The notes under the pieces: model-generated
Seen by the model: the letters and a program-made list of their open reading frames with translations, nothing else
Database searches by the model: none
Told to the model about the DNA's origin: nothing
Made by a program: the position numbers and the translations under genes
Shown: piece by piece, positions 55,312 through 64,000 of the stretch
Layout: every line of letters begins with the position of its first letter
How positions within the stretch are numbered: the first letter of the stretch is position 1
Origin: Neoakkermansia glycaniphila
GTDB lineage: Bacteria > Verrucomicrobiota > Verrucomicrobiia > Verrucomicrobiales > Akkermansiaceae
NCBI RefSeq assembly: GCF_001683795.1
Contig: NZ_LIGX01000001.1
Coordinates: forward strand, 83,419-147,418
Direction: 5' to 3'
Length of the DNA stretch: 64,000 bases

Positions 55312-57438
55312 TCAATCGAACAGAGCGCCCTGCTGCAAATTATCTTCCGCCTCCGATCCGGCAGCGGCAGGCGGCACGGCAACCTCTCCGGCCTCAATCG
55401 CCTCCCCGGACTCCTCCGGAACGACAGGAGAAACCGTCGGCTCACCCACCGGCTTCGCCTCGGGCTCGGCGGCATTCATCATCCGTGCCACACGCTCCAC
55501 GCCATTCTTCGTCACGATATTTCCCAGCACGGCACGCCCCTTCACGCGCAACTTGGAAAAATGATAGGGAATAGGCCGCTTCATATTCCGCAGCTGGTAC
55601 TTGATATGCACATTCACGGACAAAGCAGCACTCTCCTCCTCCGTCGCATGTACCGAAAAGAAAAACACCCGGGAACCCTTCGTCCCCTGCGTCAGCTGGT
55701 ACTCCTTGTCCCGCGTAAACCCTCCGAGGCGGAACCTCTTGGCATACAGATTACCCTCCCTGCCGTCGCGGTACATCATATTGAACACCGGATCAGCATC
55801 AGGCCTCAGCACATTGATATAAAGTAACTTCTTACCCACATAAAACTTCTCCTGAATCCGGCGCACCATCAGCACCCCGTTGGGGTCGATCGTAATCACA
55901 TCGCTCAGCGTCGAACACTTGCACACAGGCTCGCCCTTCTTCACGCCATAGCCGGCAAACCCCTCCTCATCCACATACAGCGTCTCATTCTCCACAGCCA
56001 CCGCTGCGCGCGACACCGCGTCGAACTCCGCCAGCTCCGTACGGCGCGGAAACGCCTCGCCGTACTTCTTCCCGATCGCCTCGAACCACCGGATCGTAAA
56101 CTTCGTCAACTGGTTCAGATTCTTCTTCGTCTGCTCGATCTCCTTCGCCAGCGACTCGATATGCCTGTCCGAATCGAACACCTCGTACTTCGCAATACGC
56201 TTCAGCTTGATCTCCGTCAGCCGGATCACATCCTCGCGAGTCACAGGAAGAATCAAATCCTGAATAAACGGCTGCAACCGCTCCGTAATCGTATCCAGCG
56301 ACTCCTCCCAGCTCTCGCTCTCCTCCAGCACCTTGTAGATGCGGTTCACGATGAAAATCTTCTCCAGGCTGGCATCCTGCCACGCACGCTGCAACTCGGC
56401 CAGCTTGCACTCCAGCTCCAGCCGAAGCACCTCCTTCGTCGTCGCCACATTATGCTTCAGAATCTCGCTCACCCCCATGAAAGAAGGCCTTTGATCCAGA
56501 ATCACGCACGCCTTCGGAGACAGAGAAACCTGGCACTCCGTAAACGCATATAGAGCCTTCGTCACCTGCTCGCCGTCCATCCCCGGAGCCAGATGCACCA
56601 GAATATCGGCATTCGCCGCCGTATTATCCTCAATCTTGGCAATCTTGATCTTGCCCTTGTCCACCGCCGCCACAATCGACTGAATCACGGAATCCGTCGT
56701 CGAACCGAAAGGAATCTCCGTAATGCGCAGCAGCTTCTTCGACTCCTCCACAATACGCGCACGGCAGCGCACGCGGCCTCCGTTCTCTCCGTCGCGGTAA
56801 TCGGAAACATCCAGAAGCCCGCCCGTCGGAAAATCGGGATACAAGTCGAACGGCTCGCCGCGCAGGCAGGCGACCGCCGCCGTCACCAGCTCATTGAAAT
56901 TATGCGGCAGAATCAGGCAACTCAGACCCACGGCAATCCCGAAAGCGCCTTGCGCCAGCAGCAGCGGGAACTTCACCGGAAGCGTCACCGGCTCCTTATT
57001 GCGCCCGTCGTAGGAAAGCTTCCACTCCGTAATCTTGGGACTGAACACCACCTCCTTGGCGAACTTCGACAAACGGGCTTCAATATAACGCGCGGCGGCC
57101 GCCTGGTCGCCCGTCAGAATATTGCCCCAGTTCCCCTGCGTATCCACCAGTAGATCCTTCTGCCCCAGAGCCACGAGCGCACTGTAAATCGACGCGTCGC
57201 CGTGCGGATGGTACTTCATCGTATCCCCCACGATATTCGCCACCTTATTGAAACGGCCGTCATCCATGCGATCCATGGAATGCAGAATACGGCGCTGCAC
57301 CGGCTTCAGGCCATCGTTCACATGCGGCACGGCACGCTCGAGAATCACATACGATGCATACTCAAGATAATAATCCCCATACATCAACTGAATGCTGCTG
57401 GGATCTTCCGTCTTGAAAATGGGATGCTCGGTACTCAC
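55312..57438 (-). CDS. parC: Type IIA topoisomerase subunit A (ParC/GyrA type)
   Basis: 708 aa. Cleavage core: KPVQRRILHSM, HPHGDASIYSALV, LTGDQAAAARYIEARL with the DNA-linked Tyr118, and FPTGGLLDV. The coiled coil and tower follow (LTEIKLKRIAKYEVFDSDRHIESLAKEIEQTKKNLNQL). Beta-pinwheel C-terminal domain is degenerate (GVKKGEPVCKCSTLSDVITIDPNGVLMV), shorter than a GyrA wrapping domain, so decatenation (ParC-like) is favoured over supercoiling. Ends in a Glu/Pro-rich acidic tail. No B subunit in the window. Confidence 0.88.
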   Translation of the reverse strand: MSTEHPIFKTEDPSSIQLMYGDYYLEYASYVILERAVPHVNDGLKPVQRRILHSMDRMDDGRFNKVANIVGDTMKYHPHGDASIYSALVALGQKDLLVDTQGNWGNILTGDQAAAARYIEARLSKFAKEVVFSPKITEWKLSYDGRNKEPVTLPVKFPLLLAQGAFGIAVGLSCLILPHNFNELVTAAVACLRGEPFDLYPDFPTGGLLDVSDYRDGENGGRVRCRARIVEESKKLLRITEIPFGSTTDSVIQSIVAAVDKGKIKIAKIEDNTAANADILVHLAPGMDGEQVTKALYAFTECQVSLSPKACVILDQRPSFMGVSEILKHNVATTKEVLRLELECKLAELQRAWQDASLEKIFIVNRIYKVLEESESWEESLDTITERLQPFIQDLILPVTREDVIRLTEIKLKRIAKYEVFDSDRHIESLAKEIEQTKKNLNQLTKFTIRWFEAIGKKYGEAFPRRTELAEFDAVSRAAVAVENETLYVDEEGFAGYGVKKGEPVCKCSTLSDVITIDPNGVLMVRRIQEKFYVGKKLLYINVLRPDADPVFNMMYRDGREGNLYAKRFRLGGFTRDKEYQLTQGTKGSRVFFFSVHATEEESAALSVNVHIKYQLRNMKRPIPYHFSKLRVKGRAVLGNIVTKNGVERVARMMNAAEPEAKPVGEPTVSPVVPEESGEAIEAGEVAVPPAAAGSEAEDNLQQGALFD

Positions 57439-57520
57439 GCCGAATCATTTTAAAACGGCGATGCTTCAAAATCAAGCACGATATCGGCCAAACGCCTCGC
57501 CCACCGTGAAAACGGAACGC

Positions 57521-57553
57521 AAAAACGGGAGCGGAGGCCATCCCCCCGCTCCC
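57521..57553 (-). terminator. Terminator after the repeat periplasmic protein gene
   Basis: GGGAGCGG (57527-57534) pairs with CCGCTCCC (57546-57553), followed leftward by five T. Confidence 0.75.
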
Positions 57554-57578
57554 TGAAAACAATCGAACGAACGAACTC

Positions 57579-58559
57579 CTATTGAGCAGCGTTTTCCGCA
57601 GGCGCAGCCACCTGAACGGCCGGCACGAAATTCTGCATCAAAGCCTTCAACTCCTCATTGCCGAAAAAAGAAGCATTGCTGATACGCTTCCATTCGGACA
57701 GAAGGGACGCGCCCGTCTGCTGCAAAGCATTCGCCTGATTCAAGAAAGCACCCATATCTTCCGGAGCAATATCGGCAAGACCGGACGAGCCGAACGACTC
57801 CATCTCCTTGCCCAGCCGTTCGTAGTCGGCGCGCAGGCTCCCCAGCTCGGCCACGGCCGCAGCAGCGGATCCGCCATCCTGAATGGACTTCAAAAGACGC
57901 TCGGAATTCGTCATCAGATTGCTCCAGTCGTTCAGAACATCTGCCACGGAACGGACGGCCGCCGCCGGAGCGGAAGCGGAATCGGAGGGCGCGACAGGTT
58001 GCTCGGCTTGCTGAACCGGAGTGGCAGGCTGCACCGGAACGGCAGGCTGCGCAGTCGCCGGTTGAACCGCCGGAGCGGCCTGTTCCTCAACCACGGTCAC
58101 GTCTTCCTCCACTTCTACCGGAGTCTCATCGACCAGCAATCCTTTCAAATCCTCATTGCCAAAAAATCCGGCCTTCTCCAAACGCGCCACTTCCGCACTC
58201 AACGAAGCATCCAAAGCATCCATGCCCTGCACCGAGGCCAAAAGCTTGTCCAACTCTTCCTGAGAAAGCTTTTCAGCGGCCGCACCCCATTCGGAATCCA
58301 ACACTTCCTGAAGAACCTTCAACTGCTGCAGCGGAGCCACAGCCTTGGCAGCCGAAGCGGCATCCGTCACGGATTTCAGCACGCCTTCCACGGATTGCAT
58401 CAGCTTCATCCCGTCATTCATCACCTCGGCGGCCGACCGAGCGGAAACAGAGGCCTGCGAGGGAACGGACGGCACGGGCGCAGCGGCCTGATCTTGTGCG
58501 AACACGGGCGCAGCAAGCGCCGCCCCGACCATAAGAGAAACAGAAGTCATCGTTTTCAT
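57579..58559 (-). CDS. Secreted protein with an internally duplicated helical domain
   Basis: 326 aa from the ATG at 58559 (MKTMTSVSLMVGAALAAPVFAQDQ), a clear signal peptide; longer upstream frames lack one. Two repeats of ~120 residues, separated by an acidic Pro/Ala/Gln linker (VQPATAQPAVPVQPATPVQQAEQPVAP): first NDGMKLMQSVEGVLKSVTDAASAAKAVAPL...AGFFGNEDLKGLL, second NDWSNLMTNSERLLKSIQDGGSAAAAVAELG...ASFFGNEELKALM. Each ends in FFGNE-(D/E)-LK-(G/A)-L. All-helical, probably periplasmic. Function unknown. Confidence 0.75.
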   Translation of the reverse strand: MKTMTSVSLMVGAALAAPVFAQDQAAAPVPSVPSQASVSARSAAEVMNDGMKLMQSVEGVLKSVTDAASAAKAVAPLQQLKVLQEVLDSEWGAAAEKLSQEELDKLLASVQGMDALDASLSAEVARLEKAGFFGNEDLKGLLVDETPVEVEEDVTVVEEQAAPAVQPATAQPAVPVQPATPVQQAEQPVAPSDSASAPAAAVRSVADVLNDWSNLMTNSERLLKSIQDGGSAAAAVAELGSLRADYERLGKEMESFGSSGLADIAPEDMGAFLNQANALQQTGASLLSEWKRISNASFFGNEELKALMQNFVPAVQVAAPAENAAQ

Positions 58560-58962
58560 ATGCACCATACTATAACACCGACGGCAACCCTCCGGTTGCA
58601 AATCGGAAGCACAAAGCTTCCATGCTTGTGTCATACCCCCTTTCCTTCTCCCCGGTTGGGCGAGGAAAGCAAAGGCAGCATTGCCAAAATAAACACCCTG
58701 CAAGGGAAATAAATTTTCCGGAAAAACGGGAAAAAAGTGGTAGCATGCAGGCTTCGGCATATTTTTGTTGTAGACATGTTTTATTGTTGGTTTGCACGTA
58801 ATCTATTTGAAAAAAGAAGATAGTGTTTGTTAGTTGCGACGGAATGGCAAAAGAATGTTATTGACGGGGCCGTGGGAAAATGTTAAATGAAAAAGGTCTT
58901 GAAGGTTGTGGCTCATGGCAGTCGCTTCCGTAAGGATTTCATCACCCCCAACACCCCCTGCA
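58560..58962. promoter_or_regulatory. AT-rich divergent promoter region
   Basis: This gap separates the leftward secreted-protein gene from the rightward RHS gene. A possible rightward promoter is TTGACG (58861-58866) with TTAAAT at 58883-58888 (16-bp spacer). No protein-like frame; the region is AT-rich unlike both flanks. Confidence 0.4.
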
Positions 58963-61900
58963 ATGAATTACATTCATCAAAACAGCTATATAGTGCCCGG
59001 AACTCCGGGATACCGCCTTATCGAAAACAGCTCCGCAACCCGGCCTTCCGCCGGTGAAGCGTCCGCCTTATCAGGCGAAAGCGGCGACATGATCGCCCTG
59101 TCGTACTCGCATGGCAAACCGTCGAACTCCTCGCACGTCATGACGCCGGTACGAGGCACCTTCATCCTGCCAGAACTCCCCGAAGGGGGCACGCACACCG
59201 TCGTGGCATCGGGCAAGGTGGACGACTCCGTCAGCCTGACAGTAGACGACAGCAGCGTATCCTCCACCTCGGGAGCGCCCCATTCCTTCTCGATCAGCAT
59301 CGAAGGCCTCCAACCCGGCGTCCACAAACTCGCCGTCGTCCACCACAACATCGACTACTACCCGGACCCCACGGGCAACATCTCCGTCATCTCCGGCAGC
59401 GTCGGCCCGTGCCCCCGCTTCGAAATCGAACCGGATGAAAACGTCAAGGTAGACTGCGAATGCGGCTGCGGCTGCGACCGCAACGACGGCGACTCCGGAG
59501 GAGAGCTACCCGCCCCGGCCGCCCGCATATCCATACCGCACGGCAGCTTCGGCTCCTCCTCGGCAGGCAGCGGCATCATCCGCGAAGCCCGCCTGCAATA
59601 CATGCGCTGGAGCGTCACCTTCGGCACCTTCCGCGGCATGGGCGGCATCCCGAAAGGCCGCATCGAACTCATCGGCTACCGCTACTCGGCCTCCCTCCTC
59701 ACCCCGGCAGGCCTCGCATACAGCCACCCCGCCGCCTCCTTCGTCTCCCTGCCTGCGGGCGGCATCCGCCCCAACAGCCTCCTGCGCGTCCGCCAGGGCG
59801 GCGCCTACGCCAACTACATCTGCGACGCCAACGGCCGCACCGCCTTCGGCGTCGGCTCCACCTCCTCCAGCACCGACCGTGCGGACTTCGTCACGGAACT
59901 CGTCCGCACCCCCTCCGCCGCCCTCCCTCTGGCGGAAGCCGCCTACCTCCGCATCCTGAAAACGGACGGCACGGCCACCTTCTACCACCTCGAAACGGGC
60001 GCCTTCGCCGCCTGCATCTCATCGCAAAACAGCCTCCTCACCGCCGAAGAGGCCGCCCAATACCTCGACATCGTCCGGGAACAAAACGGCACCATCCGCC
60101 AAATCTGGAACTACTGGGACGGCCTTGCGGACATCGTCGCCGCAGAAAACGGCTACATCGTCGCCCTCTACCTCCCGAACCAAATCACCGGGCAGAACCC
60201 TGCCAGCGGCCTCTACACCACCTCGGGCACCCCCTTCCAAACATACGCCATCGGCGGCGACCCGGCGGCCTCCAGCCTCACCGTCACCGAAACCGACCAC
60301 ACCCTCCCGGCCTCCATGCCCCCCTACACCACGGAATGGACCGAAACGGACCGCCTGTGGAACATCACCCGCGGCACGGGAGACACCGCCGTCTCCACCA
60401 CCCGCACCCGCGAAACATCGCCCCTCGCCGGCACCTACCGCATCGTCACCACCGTCAGCAAAGGCGGGGCAGCCGCCTCCGTCGTCGCAGAAAACTACAT
60501 CTCCCTCCCCGTCGGCGAACTCCTCCTCAGCCGCACCGAAGGCTACGGCAGCCCGCAGGCCCTCACCACCGCCTACACCTACGACGGCGCCGGCAGCCGC
60601 ATCAGCTCCATCGGCCCGCAGCAGGGAGAAACCCGCACCATCCACGACGCACACGGCCGCGCCACCGTCCTCGCCCTCCCGTGGGCAGGCGGCCAAAACC
60701 GGATCATCAACACCTCCTACCGCAGCGACGGCGCCACATGGACCGACGAACCCGCGCAAATCGACACCACCATCGTCGACGCGGGCGGCATCCCCCGCCT
60801 CCACCTCCGCGAAACATACGCCTACAGCGAAACAAACGCCGTCAAACGCGTCGAAAAACGCAGCACGGCCAACGGCCTCACCCGCCTCGAAATCACCGAA
60901 ACATGGCAGGGCAACGCCGAAAACATCCATGCCCGCGGCCGCCTCCGCATGACCCAGACCGCCGACGGCATCCAGACATGGCACGACTACGCCCCCGCCT
61001 CGGCACACGGAGCCCTCTACACCGCCACCGAAGAAACCCGCATCGGCGGCCAGCCCGTCCCCGGCCACAGCACCCGCAGCACCGCGTGGATCGACGCGCA
61101 GGGCAACGCCCTCCGCACCGAACAACACATCCTCGACAGCGCGGGCCACTGGCAACTCCTCGCCGCCGCCGACTACGAACACGACATCCGGAACCGCTGG
61201 ACCAAACGCACCCGCAGCAACGGCCGCACCACCACCCGCGCCCACATCTGCACCGGAGACCTCCTCCGGGAAACCGACGAAAACGGCACCACCACCACCT
61301 ACGGCTACGACAGCTCCCGCCAGCTCATCGAAACCGTCCGCAGCGCCACGGCAACCACCCCGGAAACCGTCACCTCCTACCAACGAGACGCCCAGGGCCG
61401 CATCCTCCGCACGAGACGCGACACCGGAGCCATGACCACCGTCGAAACCGCCGCGTACGACCTGCAGGGCCGCCTCATCGCCCAAACCGACACCCTCGGC
61501 CGCACCACCGCCTACGCCTACAGTGCGGACGGCCTCACCGAAACCCTCACCACCCCCTCCGGAGCCACCCTCATCACCGAACGCAACCCGGACGGCAGCC
61601 TCGCCCGCCAGCACGGCACCGGCCAGCGCGAACTCCTCCACGAACACGACTACAGCAACGCCCGCATCCGGCACACCGTCAAACTCGCGGACCGCAGCAC
61701 CATCCTCTCCCAAACCCTCGAAAACGGCTTTGGAGAAACCGTCGTCGTCACCACACCCAGCACCACGGGCTACCTCTACGACCGCACCACCTACAACAAC
61801 AAAGGCCAAATCACCCAGCGGCAGCGCGACACCGGCTCGGCAGCCGGCTCCCTCGCCATGGCTCCCACCCTCTACGAACACGACGCCTTCGGCAACCCCG

Positions 61901-64000
61901 CCAAAGAAACGTGGAAACTCGCCGCCACCCCCACCCTCGCCAACTCCCGCATCACCACCTGGGCCTACCGCGTCGAAACGAGGGCCGACGGCATCTACCG
62001 CATCGCCGTCGCCACCAAAAACAACGGCAAAGGCACCACCTGCACCGAAACCGCCGCCCAACTCATCTCCGAACACCCCACGCTTGAAACCCGCAGCGAA
62101 CACACCTGCCCGCGCGGCCACACCACGGTAGACAGCACCGCCTATGGAGAAGGCGCGGAACGCATCGTCACGCAAACCCTCCCCACCTCCGTCATCGAAG
62201 CCGCCGCCACCGTCATCGACGGCTACACCGTCTCGCAAACCGACCACGCCGGCATCACCACCACTGCCCGGCGCGACTGGACCGCCACCGGCCTCCGCCT
62301 CACTCAAACGGACGGCCGCGGCAACGCCTCCGTCACCCTCACCGACATCGCCGGCCGCCCCGTCAGCGCCACCGATGCTGCGGGCCACACCACCGCCACC
62401 GCATACTGCCCCTGCTGCGACAACCCCGCCTGCATCACCGATGCACTCGGCCACACCGCCCGGTATGCCTACGACATCCGGGGACGCAAAACCGCCGAAT
62501 GGGGCACCGGCATCCAGCCCGCGCGCTACGCCTACGATGAAGCCGACCGCCTCACCGCCCTCACCACATGGCGTGCCGACGAAGAAAACATCGAAACCGA
62601 CCCCACCGAACGCACCGACGGCGACACCACCACATGGCAATACCATGACGCCACCGGCCTCCTCACCCGCAAAACTTATGCGGATGCTTCGCACGAAGAC
62701 ACCGAATACAATGCCCTCAACATGCTCTCCCAAAAGACGGATGCGAGAGGAATCGTTTCAACGTACACGTGGGACACCGCCAAAGGCCTCTGCACCCGCA
62801 TCGAACACAGCGACGCCACCCCGGCGCAGCAAAACACCTGGAACCACATCGGCAACCTCTACCGCATCGCGGACGCCCAGGGCACGCGCGACATCGTCTA
62901 CAACAACTACAACGAAAAAGACACCGACAGCGTCACCGTCGCCGGCATCAAACACACCGTCACCGAAACATACGACGCCTACGGCCGCCCCGCCGGCTAC
63001 ACCCTCACCAAACCCGGCAGCACCCTCGACACCGTCGCCTGGCGCTACGGCACGGACGGCCGCCTGAACCAGGCCTCCTTCCTCCAGGGAACGGAAGAAA
63101 AAACATTCGCATACGCCTACCTCCCCGGCAGCCACCTCCTCCACACCCTCGCGCACCCCAACGGCCTCCTCACCACCCGCAGCTACGAACCGCAGCGCGA
63201 CCTCCCCACAGCCATCGACACCACGCGAGGCGCCACCGGAGTCGTCCTGCGAGGCTACACCTACGATGCCCTCGGCCGCCCCGCCACCCGCACCCGCGCA
63301 CGGCAGGGAACCACCCGGCAGGACGCCTTCGCCTACAACGACAGAAGCGAATTGACTGGTGCAACCCTCGGAACCGCGCCCTACGCTTACGCCTACGACA
63401 ACATAGGAAACCGGGAAACGGCGCAGGAAGCGGCGCAATCTGTCACCTCCTATGCCGCCAACCAGCTCAACCAATACACCGCCATCGGGCAGAATGCGGC
63501 GGAACCCTTTATTCCCGCCTACGACGCTGACGGCAACCAAACCACCCTCCAGACACAAACGGGGAAATGGACCGTCGACTACAACGCCAACAACCGTCCC
63601 ACCCGCTTCACCAGCCAGGACGGCAACACCATCGTCGAAAACGGCTACGACTACATGGGACGGCGCTACATGAAAAAAGTCTCCGTCAACGGAACCGTAA
63701 TCCTGCACCAGCACTACCTCTACCGTGGCTACCTGCAAATCGCGGCCCTCGACCTCACGCGCAGCAACGCCCCGGCCCTCTGGCTCCTCCACTGGGACCC
63801 GACCCAGCCCGTAGCGACGCGTCCCCTCTCCCTCCGCAAAAACGGCACATGGTACACCTACGGCCACGACCTCACGAAAAACGTCACCGAACTCTACAAG
63901 GCTGACGGAACCATCGCCACGGCCTACGACTACACCCCATACGGCACCGTCACCGCCAGCGGCATCGACCAGCCCATCCAGTGGAGCAGCGAACACTACG
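58963..64000 (+). CDS. Large RHS/YD-repeat protein, C-terminus beyond the window
   Basis: At least 1679 aa from the ATG at 58963 (MNYIHQNSYIVPGTPGYRL), no stop before the edge. There is no signal peptide. Residues ~1-160 look like a beta-sandwich with a VDCECGCGCDRND Cys cluster; a second cluster CPCCDNPAC lies near 1150. From ~500 on it carries dozens of YD repeats (YTYDGAGSRISSI, TTYGYDSSRQLIETVR, AYAYSADGLTETLTT, YAYDIRGRKTAEWG, AYDAYGRPAGYTL, TYDALGRPATRTR). These build the hollow RHS shell that encloses a C-terminal toxin or effector; that end is off the window. Composition is GC-rich and repetitive. Confidence 0.9.
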   Translation, partial: MNYIHQNSYIVPGTPGYRLIENSSATRPSAGEASALSGESGDMIALSYSHGKPSNSSHVMTPVRGTFILPELPEGGTHTVVASGKVDDSVSLTVDDSSVSSTSGAPHSFSISIEGLQPGVHKLAVVHHNIDYYPDPTGNISVISGSVGPCPRFEIEPDENVKVDCECGCGCDRNDGDSGGELPAPAARISIPHGSFGSSSAGSGIIREARLQYMRWSVTFGTFRGMGGIPKGRIELIGYRYSASLLTPAGLAYSHPAASFVSLPAGGIRPNSLLRVRQGGAYANYICDANGRTAFGVGSTSSSTDRADFVTELVRTPSAALPLAEAAYLRILKTDGTATFYHLETGAFAACISSQNSLLTAEEAAQYLDIVREQNGTIRQIWNYWDGLADIVAAENGYIVALYLPNQITGQNPASGLYTTSGTPFQTYAIGGDPAASSLTVTETDHTLPASMPPYTTEWTETDRLWNITRGTGDTAVSTTRTRETSPLAGTYRIVTTVSKGGAAASVVAENYISLPVGELLLSRTEGYGSPQALTTAYTYDGAGSRISSIGPQQGETRTIHDAHGRATVLALPWAGGQNRIINTSYRSDGATWTDEPAQIDTTIVDAGGIPRLHLRETYAYSETNAVKRVEKRSTANGLTRLEITETWQGNAENIHARGRLRMTQTADGIQTWHDYAPASAHGALYTATEETRIGGQPVPGHSTRSTAWIDAQGNALRTEQHILDSAGHWQLLAAADYEHDIRNRWTKRTRSNGRTTTRAHICTGDLLRETDENGTTTTYGYDSSRQLIETVRSATATTPETVTSYQRDAQGRILRTRRDTGAMTTVETAAYDLQGRLIAQTDTLGRTTAYAYSADGLTETLTTPSGATLITERNPDGSLARQHGTGQRELLHEHDYSNARIRHTVKLADRSTILSQTLENGFGETVVVTTPSTTGYLYDRTTYNNKGQITQRQRDTGSAAGSLAMAPTLYEHDAFGNPAKETWKLAATPTLANSRITTWAYRVETRADGIYRIAVATKNNGKGTTCTETAAQLISEHPTLETRSEHTCPRGHTTVDSTAYGEGAERIVTQTLPTSVIEAAATVIDGYTVSQTDHAGITTTARRDWTATGLRLTQTDGRGNASVTLTDIAGRPVSATDAAGHTTATAYCPCCDNPACITDALGHTARYAYDIRGRKTAEWGTGIQPARYAYDEADRLTALTTWRADEENIETDPTERTDGDTTTWQYHDATGLLTRKTYADASHEDTEYNALNMLSQKTDARGIVSTYTWDTAKGLCTRIEHSDATPAQQNTWNHIGNLYRIADAQGTRDIVYNNYNEKDTDSVTVAGIKHTVTETYDAYGRPAGYTLTKPGSTLDTVAWRYGTDGRLNQASFLQGTEEKTFAYAYLPGSHLLHTLAHPNGLLTTRSYEPQRDLPTAIDTTRGATGVVLRGYTYDALGRPATRTRARQGTTRQDAFAYNDRSELTGATLGTAPYAYAYDNIGNRETAQEAAQSVTSYAANQLNQYTAIGQNAAEPFIPAYDADGNQTTLQTQTGKWTVDYNANNRPTRFTSQDGNTIVENGYDYMGRRYMKKVSVNGTVILHQHYLYRGYLQIAALDLTRSNAPALWLLHWDPTQPVATRPLSLRKNGTWYTYGHDLTKNVTELYKADGTIATAYDYTPYGTVTASGIDQPIQWSSEHY

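Noticed and set aside
60019..62733. A 904-codon leftward frame under the RHS gene
   Set aside because: Composition is Gly/Val/Ala-rich with no motifs; the opposite strand has regular YD repeats.

Overview
The window looks like chromosome of a Verrucomicrobiota member, most likely Akkermansia or a close relative. The strongest pointer is a LamG-type protein fragment ending in a PEP-CTERM sorting tail (VPEPATATLGLLSLAG, then an Arg cluster, 13142-13608). Supporting signs are GC-rich coding with AT-rich gaps, many lipoproteins, and a menaquinone-type UbiE/MenG. The genus is an inference; no rRNA or marker alignment was possible.

Left flank (1-13.1 kb) is housekeeping: an FtsB-like division protein next to enolase, a phosphohexomutase, PanD, SecG, an acetyltransferase, CysK and MetY for sulfur assimilation, a lipoprotein amidase, a pseudopilin, RNase PH and the long ribosome-hibernation factor HPF. 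Between RNase PH and HPF lies a 1.1-kb gap without convincing protein genes. It holds two tandem copies of one architecture: a ~190-bp AT-rich segment bounded by inverted repeats, then (reading leftward) a conserved block and a strong hairpin. In each, the inverted repeat supplies the exact 17-bp spacer between a -35 inside the segment and a -10 outside it. This reads as a pair of phase-variable (invertible) promoters driving small RNAs, one apparently ON and one OFF.

13609-43837 is a ~30.2-kb transposable prophage with Mu-type head and transposition genes but no tail-sheath gene, so probably a siphovirus in the broad style of D3112/B3. Near-identical TG...CA terminal inverted repeats define its ends. 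It truncates the LamG/PEP-CTERM gene on the left, but the 5' part of that gene is not at the right end and the flanks show no target duplication, which suggests a later deletion or recombination. Late genes run leftward (lysis, terminase, portal, protease/scaffold, capsid, tail). A repressor-led leftward operon (38842 to 36596) carries AT-rich cargo including a lipoprotein. The early genes (Ner-like, sigma-like, MuA, MuB) run rightward, outward to the right end. The portal carries a C-terminal PBECR-type nuclease domain.

Right flank (43.8-64 kb) has two identical tRNA-Lys(CUU) genes and a tRNA-Thr(CGU), then TadA, rubrerythrin, UbiE/MenG overlapping a MATE exporter, a cyclophilin lipoprotein, a tandem pair of Fe/Mn superoxide dismutases (one cytosolic, one with an export signal), an HdeD-like membrane protein, DUF418, Dxr, a 50-aa lipoprotein, a ParC/GyrA-type topoisomerase subunit, a repeat-containing periplasmic protein, and the start of a very large RHS/YD-repeat protein that runs off the window. 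Rubrerythrin and the two dismutases suggest an anaerobe equipped to tolerate oxygen.
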